Under the pieces are notes generated by a model. That model had not been told where the DNA came from, did not search any database, and worked only from the letters and a program-made list of their open reading frames with translations. The translations under genes and the position numbers were made by a program. Positions 19,542 to 29,080 of a stretch of DNA of 64,000 bases are shown in pieces; position 1 is the first letter of the stretch, and each line of letters begins with the position of its first letter. Source of the DNA: Chitinophaga sedimenti (GTDB taxonomy: Bacteria; Bacteroidota; Bacteroidia; Chitinophagales; Chitinophagaceae); contig NZ_JAKUKA010000001.1 of the NCBI RefSeq assembly GCF_023156195.1, positions 4,588,001 through 4,652,000 of the forward strand. Direction: 5' to 3'.

Positions 19542-20552
19542 TTACAATCTTGGGCAGATAAAATATTCCGGCTGCAGTATCCGGCGTTTACGGCCAATAA
19601 ACGACAGCGACAACTCAAATGCGTTGTTGGCGTTGGAGAAACGGCGATAGTCGGATGCATTTACATCATAGCTTAGGCCCAGTGTAATACCTTTGTACTG
19701 GAACCCAGCGAAGGGCACCACAGCATCATGCAGACGATAGTTGAAACCGCCCATAAGATCGCACTCCGGGTTAATTTTGATTTGCGCATAAGCACCTCCG
19801 ACAATTTCTTCGGCATTACCCTGGCGCATATATAATACATGTGGTGTTACACCAATCAGATCTGTTACTTTAATGCGGGTACCTCCGTGTACAAGGTAGC
19901 GCATCGGAAGATTTGGGCTTTCTTCATCCGCCGCTACAAAGGGATCTTCAGGTTGTGTGAGCCGGGCCACAGCAACACCTGCAAAAGGGTTGAACATATG
20001 CTGCGGATCACCGTCAAAGTAAAGCGCGCCCGCACTGGCGTCGAACACAGAAGAGGAAGTTGCTTTCAATGCTTCTCCGGAAGGAATGTTTGGATCAAAT
20101 CCGGAAATTGGATTATACTGACTGCCCAACTGAAATTTCGTTTGATCAACCCGCCTGTTGATCAAACCGGCTTGTATACCAAATACCACACGCTGCGAGT
20201 TCTCGCGGCCGAATTTGATACCGCTGTAAGACACGGACGCCATAGCATTAAAGTAATTATAACCTGCTTGTCCTGCCGCCATGTTTAAAAGCGTCAGCCC
20301 CACACCGATGTTTTTGTTAGTAGCTGCGTCCGCAGAAATGGCGGTAGTGGAATAAGGCTTACCAATATTGGTACCCTGTGTGCGATGGTTTACCGTAATA
20401 CGGTAGTCGCCGTCGATAATACCCGCCAATGCAGGGTTCAGCCATAAGGGATAGGCATAATACTGTGCAAAGTGAGGATCTACCTGTGCCGAAGCGAGTT
20501 TGGGCAGGCAGGAAACAACGGTCAACATTACGAAGATGGCTACTCTTCTCAT
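19542..20552 (-). CDS. PorP/SprF family type IX secretion outer-membrane protein
   Basis: 336-residue outer-membrane barrel of the PorP/SprF family, which helps attach T9SS-exported adhesins (SprF serves SprB in Flavobacterium johnsoniae). Signal peptide ends at KLASAQ, followed by the family's opening DPHFAQYYAYPLWLNPALAG and NHRTQGTNIGKPYSTTAIS; later GGFNYRLHDAVVPFAGFQYK and LGLSYDVNASDYRRFSNAN are also characteristic. Intact. It lies directly downstream of the giant adhesin and upstream of the OmpA protein on one strand, the classic adhesin-PorP-OmpA order, so its client is most likely that adhesin (inference). Confidence 0.92.
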   Translation of the reverse strand: MRRVAIFVMLTVVSCLPKLASAQVDPHFAQYYAYPLWLNPALAGIIDGDYRITVNHRTQGTNIGKPYSTTAISADAATNKNIGVGLTLLNMAAGQAGYNYFNAMASVSYSGIKFGRENSQRVVFGIQAGLINRRVDQTKFQLGSQYNPISGFDPNIPSGEALKATSSSVFDASAGALYFDGDPQHMFNPFAGVAVARLTQPEDPFVAADEESPNLPMRYLVHGGTRIKVTDLIGVTPHVLYMRQGNAEEIVGGAYAQIKINPECDLMGGFNYRLHDAVVPFAGFQYKGITLGLSYDVNASDYRRFSNANNAFELSLSFIGRKRRILQPEYFICPRL

Positions 20553-20652
20553 AAAAATGCTTTTTCTTGGTTTTCAGAATATGCCGGAATGGAACTGCCT
20601 GCAGAGGCTTGCCCATTCCGGCTTTATAAGATGATCGCTTTGTAATGCGGGA

Positions 20653-23600
20653 TTAACGTATAATCGTGATAGTACCACGTTTATTGATCTTCGTGCCGTC
20701 GGTCATCGTCGACATGAATTCATAAACATATACACCCACCGGCTGGCGCTGACCACTCATGGTACCATCCCATCCTTTCGCCTTGTCTTTCGATTCAAAC
20801 ACCAGTTGTCCCCACTGGTTGAAGATGCGCAGCGACATCTTGGCTATCGTGTTGCCATAGACATACAGGATATCATTGCTGCCATCATTATTCGGCGTAA
20901 AGGCATTCGGGATGAACACTACATTGCCGTTCGGATTATCGGAAGTTCCGGATGCACCCAGGAACCAGCCACTATTCGAACAAGGTGTGAGTCCAATTGC
21001 ACGAACGGTCATGTCACCGTTTGACCAGGCACCAGGTTTTGTATGGTATGTGAAGTACCGGTCAGACCAGAGCTTGGCGTTTGCACGGTAATACCACCAT
21101 CGGTCGACACCTGGTAGGCAATAGCGCCTGCTACCGCATTCCACTGGAAGGTAATCGATGTCGGTTCTGTATCGAGTACTGTTACGGTCGGCATCGCAAG
21201 CGGCTGTGCCACTTCAACAATAACCGGCGTACGGATGGCACTTACACAGCCGCCCGGTAATGCCGCATCCACATAATAAGTGGTGGTCGCTGTCAGTAAC
21301 GGCGTGATGAACACATTACCGGTGAATATCGGCGTAGTCTCTGTAAGACTGCTATACCAGCGGAAACTAACGCCCGGCGTGAGTGATGTAGCGGTCAGGG
21401 TATCCCTGTTGTTCGCACAAATCGCTGCATCATGCCCTGCGATCACCGGCGCTACAGGCGCCACTGTTATATTAGCAGTAGCCTGCGCTCTTGTGCTGCT
21501 GACACAGGTTCCGCTCAGCACAGTTTCTACATAGTAGGTAGCCGGGCCGGAGAGGACGCCTGTCACAAATGACGCACCGGTGTATACCAGGTTGCCTCCG
21601 GTCGGCGCATCATACCAACGATAGGTGGCGCCAGGCAGGATGTTTTGTACCGAGAACGTAGCCGTTGCTCCCGCGCAGGCTGATACGATGCCGGCGTTTG
21701 CCAGTACCGGTGCTGCCGGCTGCTCAACCACATTTACTTTTACCGCTGTCCGGGAGGCACTCACGCAGGTACCGCTGGTAGTGGCTGCATCTACATAATA
21801 AGTCGTCGTAGCATTCATGGCCGGCGTGGTAAACTGTCCGCCGGAACCTACCTGGTTACCGCCTGTTGGCGCATCGTACCAACGATAGATGTAGTTGACA
21901 TCTTCACCGTCTACGGCCAGTACGGTAGTATTACCACGACATACAGTCACCTCTGGCGCTTGTACAGCCGGTGGTGTTGGCGGATCTATAATATTGGCGA
22001 TTGCCGTAGTGCGGCTTGGGCTGTTACAGCCGGTAGCACTGATGCCTTCTACAAAATAGGAGCTTCTGCCAGTGAGCGAAGGTGTTGTGAAATCTGCACC
22101 GGTACCAACCAGGTTGCCGCCCGTGAGCGCATCGTACCAACGATATGTAACCCCAGGTTGCGGATTTTGTACGCTGAAGGTCACGGTTGTGCCGCGACAA
22201 GCAGTCAGGCTGTTATTCACCAGCGTCACCGTCCCGGCAGTGGTAGATACTGTAACCGTTATGCTCACCCTTGAGCTGCTTGCACAAGTTCCCGCAGATG
22301 CCTGCACGTAGTAAGTAGTCGTAGCGTTAAGGGCAGGTGTGGTAAAGAATACACTGTCTTCCGCCAGTTGATTACCACCAGTAACTGCATCAAACCAGCT
22401 GTACAGAATGCCTGCCTGCGGATTAATCACCTGCAGTCTTGCACTATTGCCGGCGCATATGGTTGGTCCCGCAGATACGGCCGGCATCGACGGACCGTCG
22501 GTAATACTTACCGTTGCCACAGCCCTTGCGTTGCTCACACAACCGCCAGGCTGGCTGGCTTCTACATAGTATGAGGTATTCGCATTGATCGCAGGTGTTG
22601 CGAAAGATGTTCCGGTGAACACCACATTTCCGCCAACGCTTGCATCGTACCAGGTGTAGGTAACGCCCGCCACTGCATTGGCTACCTGCAGGGTAGTACT
22701 GCTGCCGCGGCAAACGGTCACGTTCGCATCTGTAAGCGCAGGTGTATTCGGTGTCGCATTTGCGGTGATAGTGACCGATGCGCGGCCATTGCTCGCACAA
22801 TTATTACTGTTCACGGCAGATACATAGTAAGTAGTGGTGCCTGTAAGGGCGGGGGTATTAAACGTGGTGCCTATCGCCAGCGGTGTGCCGCCTGTAGCAA
22901 CATTGTACCAGGTGTAAGTAACCCCAGCGACAGGGTTTTGAATTGACAATTGGGCAGATGTACCGATACAAGTAATCGGCGTTGGGTTCACTACTACGGG
23001 CAATGCAGGAGCTGCGCTCACGTTGATCACAGCCTGCACGCGGGTGCTGCCCCCTGCGCAGGTGCCGCCCGTTGTGGTGGCCTCTACATAGTAGATAGTG
23101 CTGGCAGTAAGCACCGGTGTGGTAAAGGTAGGCCCTGTCGCCACTGGTGTACCTCCCGTAAGTGATGTGTACCAGGTGTAGGTATAACCAGCTACCGGCG
23201 ACACGACATTCACTACCGCATTGCTGCCAACGCATACAGATTGGTTAGCATTATCCAGCACGGGCGGAATCACATTCGCACCGACTGTAACCGTTACCGC
23301 AACTCGCGCACCACTATTGGAGCAAGTACCGTTATAAGCCTCTGCATAATAGATGGTGGTCGAGTTCAGTGCCGGCGTGATGAAGGTGCTGTCGGTCGCC
23401 AGCAATGTGCCGTTAACAGGCGCATCGTACCAGCGCACCTGGCTGCCATCAGTAGTGGTTGCCCTCAGTGTGGCAGTTTGTCCTGCGCAGATGCTCGGGT
23501 TTGCACTGGTAATTACCGGCGGTTGCGGCACCGGACGTACGTTCACCATTACCTGTGTGCGGATCGGGTTCGCACAACCATTAGCAGTGCGTACCGCCTC

Positions 23601-26600
23601 TACATAGTACGTAGTGATAGCGTTCAATTGTGGTGTGGTATAGCTTGCGCCGGTGGTTAGTAAGGTACCTCCGGTCGGAGCATCGTACCAGTTAATGGTC
23701 GCCTCCGCGGAAGCAGTAGCGGTGAAGGTCACCGTTGAACCTGCACAGATAGTTGCAGAAGGCGGTGTTACTACCGGAGCAGTAATCACGCGATTCGCGT
23801 AGTAAACGCGCAGGTCGGACAGCGCGAGCGCCAGACCCGAATTCAGCCTGAGCTCAACCCTGTCGAACGAAGCCGCCGGAGCAAAAGTGACAATCACCTG
23901 CCCGGTAGCGCCACCCAGCACATCTACTTTAATCAGATTATCATTCAGGAGGATGCGATCATTGTTATACGTGGCACCATTGTAAGAAGCAATCGAGATG
24001 GCGCCTAAAAGACCAGCATTCACCACAGAACCTGGTAATTCCAGTTTCAATCTTACAGAATCGCCGGGACCTGAAGCGAACGGGAAGCGCAGGGTTTGTG
24101 AGGAATAAGCACCTGCAACACCCAATGTTACGTGGAGGTTCGAGTAGTTATTGAGATCATTGTCAACCGCATTATCAGGGTTGGTTACGTTGCAGGCTAC
24201 GCAAATACCGCCAACAGCGTTATCCTGTGCATTCGCCACATCGCAACCCGGATCGAAGTTGCGATCCACGGTCACGGTAACGGCCGTGCGTGCATTGCTG
24301 GCGCAACCGCTCACGTTAGATACTGCCTCTACAAAATACCTTGTGGTATTCGACAGGGCAGGTGTGGTAAAGCTGTTGCCCGTAGCAAGCGGTGACGTAC
24401 TGGTTGAATCGCTGTACCAGCGGAACGTAACATTCGGCGTGGCAGAAGTTGCGGTCAGCGTTGCCGTCTGGCCATATGGCACTTGTCCGGCAGGCGCTAT
24501 GGTTGCCGTTGGTGCCGCTGGCCGTGCAGATACCGTTACCGTTACCGCGGTGCGGCTGGAGCTGGAACACTGTCCGGCATCCACACCCGCATAGTAAGTT
24601 GTTGTCGCTGTTAGCGCTGGTGTAGTGAAGCTGTTGCCGGTGGCAATAGCCGTATCGCCCGATGCGTTGGCGTACCACTTGATAGTAGCGCCAGGCACGT
24701 TACTGGAAGCCGACAGTGTTACAGCACTACCTTCACAGGCTACCGGGGAGGTGGTATTAATTACCGGCGCCGGTGGTTCGGCAGTTACGTTCACCTGTAC
24801 CGCTGTACGGTTCGCGCTCGCGCAACCACCTGCATTTACAGCTTCTACATAATAAAGAACGGAGCTATCCAGTGCAGCGGTTGTATACACTGCGCCAGTG
24901 AACAGCGCAGTGCCGCCTGTTTGTTGTGCGTACCACCTAAAGGTTGCACCCGCAGGGCCGGTGGCTGTTAACGTAGCAGGATTACCGGCACAAACAGTTA
25001 CCGCCGATGCAGCAACGGTAGGCGCGGGCACGGATGCCGCAACCGCAACGCGTACAGCGGAACGTACCGGGTTCACGCAACCGGATACCGTGCGTACTGA
25101 TTCTACATAGAAAGTTGTATCGCGGGTAAGCACGGCTGTCTGGTAGCTGTTACCAGTATAGAACGGCGTACCGCCTGTAGCCGATGTATACCAATTAAAG
25201 GTCACGCCAGCGGGAGGAGCGGTCACATTCAGGATGGCCGTGTTACCGGTACAGATCGTTACCGTATCCGCCTGGAAGGTGGGCACGGCTACTTTACGCG
25301 CTGCATAGTTCAGGTAAACAGACGTAAGCGCACCGGCAACACCTGAGTTGAGACGGATTTCTACGCGGTCGTAAGCCGCCGTAGCAGGCAGCGTGAATAT
25401 TGCCGTACGATTATCGCCCAGCAAACGCAGTTGCAGCAGGTTACTGTTTACTGACTGCAGGTCATTATTAAAGGTAGCACCATTATAAGTTGCTACTTGT
25501 ACGGTACTCAACAGGCCCACATCAGCCAATGAGGATGGCACCGAGATAGAGAAGATGATACTATCGCCCGTATTACCTGCAGACGGGAAGATCAAAGTTT
25601 GTTGTGCGTAGGCACCCAGCAAACCTACGCCTACACGCAGGTCTGTACCGGTGGAAGCATCCGTATCAATCGCGAGCTGGGGATTATTTACAGCACACAG
25701 CAGGCAAACGCCATTCACACCGTTCGTTTGTGCAGTAGCCACATCGCAGGGCACGTCGTTCGCACCGCCGCCGCCAACTATCACAGTAGCAGGGGAACGT
25801 GTGATGGTATTACAGCCTGAAGTATTGGATATCCCTTCTACATAATAAGTAGTATTTGCTACGAGTGCTGGTGTTACGAAGTTTGAACCGGTAAATATGG
25901 AAGTACCGCCAGCAGGTTGGTTAAACCAGTTAAAGGTCAGGTCCGGTGTGGTTGACGATGCCGCGAAGCTGGCGGTTTGTCCCAGTACAATGTTAGCCAC
26001 TGGTGGAGTTCCGTTACGCTGGCTGGCGCATCGTTTACAGTAGCTGTTACCGCGAAACGGGCCGCGCTTACACAACTATTATTCGCAGCTTCCACGTAGA
26101 ACATAGTGGTAGCGCTCAGACCTGGAGTGGTGAACGTTACACCACTGTCGATCGGGCTGCCGCCGGTTGCCGCTGTATACCAATAGAAGGTTGCACCTGC
26201 GGGACCGTTTGCCACAAAAGTCACACTATCACCTGCACAGGCAGTAAGATTTGACGTGTTTACGGTTGGTGTTGCCGGCGGCGTATTGACCGTAACGATT
26301 ACCGGTACCCGCAATCCGTTCTCACAACCATACTTGCCGGTGGCAACATAGTAAGTGCGGGAAGCGGTCAACACCGGCGTTGTATAAGTTGTTGTATTAC
26401 CAACAACCAGGTTGCCGCCAGCTGGCGCATCGTACCAATTAACGGTAGCACTTGCTGGAGCGGTAACGGTAAGCGTAGCGGAAGAACCCGTACAAATATT
26501 AAGGCTGGCGCTGGTTGGAACGGCCTGTGGCACGGTTACTGCGGCATAGTACACACGCAGTTGCGGCAATGCACTCAACAGACCGTTAATAGACACAAGC

Positions 26601-28360
26601 ACCCCGTTAAAATTATTGCCCGCAACAAATGACACACGGTATTTATTGGTGCCGCTGATTAGCTGCAGATTGATTAATCCCGCGTTTAACCCGCGCGTAT
26701 CGTTATTAGATGTAGTGCCCGAATAGGTAGTAACCGTAATAGAAGACAAGGCACTTAAAGCCAGGAGCGTACCCGGCGTTTCAAGCACCAGCACAATACT
26801 GTCAGTTGCCGCATAGTTATTCGGGAACTGCAACAATTGTCCAGAGCTACCCAATGCGCCCACGGTTGCAAATATTGTGGAAGCAGAACTGGTGTCAGTG
26901 TCCACCGCTAATGTTGGATCACTTACCCCGCAAAGCAGGCACACTCCATTAATAACAGGGCTCACCTGTTGGGTGGCGAAGCTGCACGGCACATTGTTCT
27001 GCACATTCACATTTGCAGTTACCTGCGTACGGGTAAGACTGGCACAACCCTGGTTAGAGCGTGCTTCTACGTAATAGCTGGTAGTCGCGAATAACGCGGG
27101 AGTAGTGAAGCTGGTGCCGGTAGCCAAAGCAGTACCACCTGTTGACAGGTTATACCAGGTATAAGTGGCAGACGGATCAGGGTTTTGTACGCTGAATGCA
27201 GCAGTTGAACCGCCCTGTATGGTGATAGACGTTGGTGTAATAGTTGGCGCCGCAGGTGTAGGATTAACAGTAGCAGTTACCGGTACACGGCTGGTGCTGG
27301 CACAACCAGTGGCAATTTGCACTGCTTCGGCATAGTACACCGTAGTGCTGCTCAGCGTCGGCGTGGTAAAGGAGGTGCCCGTACCCACTTCGGTACCGCC
27401 AGACGGCACCGTATACCACCTGTAGGTGACACCCGCAACAGGGGCAGATACGCTGAAGGTAGCCTGCTGTCCGCCGCAGATCACCTGGTTCGTTACCGCA
27501 ATGACCGGCGCGGCCGGCAGCGGGTTTACATTTACAGTGATTGCGGAGCGGGTTGTATTAGTACAGTTGTCGAGCGACACCTGCGCATAATAAGTAGTAG
27601 TGGCCGTTGGTGAAACAGAGATGGAAGTTCCCTGTGGATTACCTGGTGTAGGCAGCTGGTTGCCCCCGGTGGGCGCATCGTACCAGGAAATAACCGCACC
27701 CGGTGTAGTGGTGGAGGCCTGCAAAGTAACAGGACTGCCGCTACAAGTAGATATGCTGCTGCCGGTCGTAATGTTCGGTGGGGTCAGTTGCACCTGGTTA
27801 CGATAGGCATAGTACAGGCGAAAGTTGCTTAGTGCTCCTAACAATCCGCCGTTGAGCGTAATGCGCACCCGATCGAATCGTTGGGTAGGCCGCAAAACAA
27901 TTTCGCCGCGCTGCGAACCTGCCAGCAGGCGCAACAACGAAGTAGAAGCGGGGAATGTTTCCAGCGGGGTGGTATTGTTTCCGTTGTAGGTGCTCACAGT
28001 TACGCCGCCTAACAAGTTGGCTGCCAGCACATCATTGCTGCTGCCAATACCGATTACCAGCGAGTCACATCCCTGGTTGGGATTTACCGCCGGGAAGTTG
28101 AGCACCTGGTAAACAGAGGCCGCAAGTCCTACGGTTACATTAAACTGCGCGTAATCGTCCAGATTACCGCTGCCTACGGAGTTAGTTGGATTGTCTACGT
28201 TACAGGCCAGGCACAACAGACCGGTAACGCCGTTTGTTTGGCTGGAGGCATATACGCGCTGGGAATAAGCGTCGGATGCCGGCAAAAAGGCCAGCAACAA
28301 GCAATTCATAACGACAGTAAATACGCGCCAAAGGCTTTTAGGAGTAGCTTTTGAACTCAT
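20653..28360 (-). CDS. Giant modular adhesin: about 20 Ig-like repeats, Fn3-like, type B T9SS sorting domain; two frameshifts
   Basis: Cell-surface protein of about 2,570 residues. ATG at 28360 starts a signal peptide (KSLWRVFTVVMNCLLLAFLP, ending DAYSQ). Module order: X-Ig3-X-Ig3-X-Ig4-X-Ig10-Fn3-CHU_C. X is a roughly 150-residue CxxC module (listed separately). Each Ig-like repeat of about 80 residues has the PF19081-like pattern CxGxxxxL...WYxxxTGG...FxTPxLxxxTTYYVEA. The Fn3-like unit (SITFQWNAVAGAIAYQVS) precedes the gliding-motility/CHU_C sorting domain (NAFTPNNDGSNDILYVYG, RIFNQWGQLVFESKDK). Breaks near 26012-26015 (repair gives VTGTPPVANIVLGQT) and near 21013 (repair gives GQTVTMTVRAIG). 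PorP/SprF and OmpA genes follow at once. Probable gliding or attachment adhesin; ligand unknown. Confidence 0.88.
23788..24258 (-). repeat. CxxC module X, copy 4 of 4
   Basis: Landmarks: PGCDVANAQ, GICVACNVTNPDNAVDND, VAGAYSSQTLRFP, IASYNGATYNND, DRVELRLNSGLALALSDLRV then YYANR. Confidence 0.7.
25293..25760 (-). repeat. CxxC module X, copy 3 of 4
   Basis: Landmarks: VPCDVATAQ, GVCLLCAVNNPQLAIDTD, LLGAYAQQTLIFP, VATYNGATFNND, DRVEIRLNSGVAGALTSVYL then NYAAR. Confidence 0.7.
26541..26995 (-). repeat. CxxC module X, copy 2 of 4
   Basis: Same landmarks: VPCSFATQQ, GVCLLCGVSDPTLAVDTD, VTTYSGTTSNND, VLVSINGLLSALPQLRVYYA. Like copies 3 and 4 it carries one extra Cys about 17 residues before the CxxC pair. 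Confidence 0.7.
27797..28252 (-). repeat. CxxC module X, copy 1 of 4 (about residues 37-188 of the adhesin)
   Basis: About 150-residue beta-rich module: GLLCLACNVDNP near its start, a Ser-rich SVGSGNLDDYAQFNVTVG stretch, VLNFP, an STYNGNN turn, and the end RFDRVRITLNGGLLGALSNF then RLYYAYR. Shares all landmarks with the three other copies. I do not recognise it as a named domain. Confidence 0.7.
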
Positions 28361-29080
28361 AGCGAACAATGGTTAAAAAGAATAATGAACGGATGTACCA
28401 CAGCAACCAAGATGGCAGCTATAGCTTAATTCGGGTATCAGGGAAGAAATATTCAGTCAAAACAGCAGGTGTATGCGACGGTTATCAATCTATAAAAAGA
28501 TGCTTTCCTGAACATTCAACTTTGGTTTTTTCAGCTGTCTTCCAACAACACGCCTACACGAAAGTAGGCTGCATATTGTGTTCGGTAAGCGTTCTTTCTC
28601 GTTCATTCGGGGCCTTTCGCCGCTCATCTATTCAGTGCTGTTTTTTTGTTCATTTTTATTCATTTTGAGAAAATATTTATTCATTTTTCCTATTTTCCGA
28701 TCACCCCAGCAGGCTGATTTTGCGTCTTTATAAATAGGTGAATAGATGAAACGACCAATTTGAAGCAGTGTAAATATGACATTTAAGCGAAGCCGTCGAA
28801 GCCTGTGTGGCATCCGTAAAACATTGATTTTCATAGTTTGATAACCGGATTAGCAGCAGCCCGCCAGCACTTAATAAATGATTCCATACTAATGAAGGAA
28901 TTGTTTGTATGTTTTTTGAAACCTTAAACAAACACGATTGATGATTGTGTGCCTTTTTTATGAAGAGAAACGTGTCCATTCCTACAAAAACCGAAAATCC
29001 ATTGTACCGCGTTAGCCGTACATATGACATTAAAGCCCTGATTGCAAATCCAATTGTGAAAATCCATTAATTGTCCCCGT
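28361..29080. other. Long intergenic region between adhesin and STAND NTPase
   Basis: 720 bases without a credible ORF; AT-rich in the middle. It contains a hairpin GCCTAC/GTAGGC (28552-28569) and a 12-bp direct repeat with 21-bp period (28655-28687). Unusually long for this window, so it may carry regulatory sites or a small RNA. Confidence 0.6.
28655..28687. promoter_or_regulatory. 12-bp direct repeat with 21-bp period, possible LytTR-type operator
   Basis: TTTATTCATTTT occurs at 28655-28666 and again at 28676-28687, exactly 21 bases apart; a third partial copy (GTTCATTTT) begins 10 bases before the first. LytTR regulators bind paired direct repeats about 21-22 bases apart, and the TTCAT core recalls the YpdB site. 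It lies about 300 bases from the adhesin start and 390 from the STAND start. Confidence 0.4.

Larger units (their letters stand above)
21160..27790 (-). repeat. Array of about 20 Ig-like coding repeats (roughly 240 bp each)
   Basis: Counted by the recurring W-[YF]-x(3,4)-[TS]-G-G core: three after X copy 1, three after copy 2, four after copy 3 and ten after copy 4. Two lack the GG (WYSDSTST, WYSSLTET). Codons differ between copies, so the array is old, with no sign of recent tandem duplication. Confidence 0.8.

Noticed and set aside
21160..27790. CRISPR or tandem DNA repeat array
   Set aside because: Periodicity is at protein level (about 240 bp), with diverged codons; no short identical repeats with unique spacers.
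28369..28668. 99-residue open frame upstream of the adhesin
   Set aside because: No ribosome site, Cys/Phe/Ser-rich composition, lies in what appears to be a control region.
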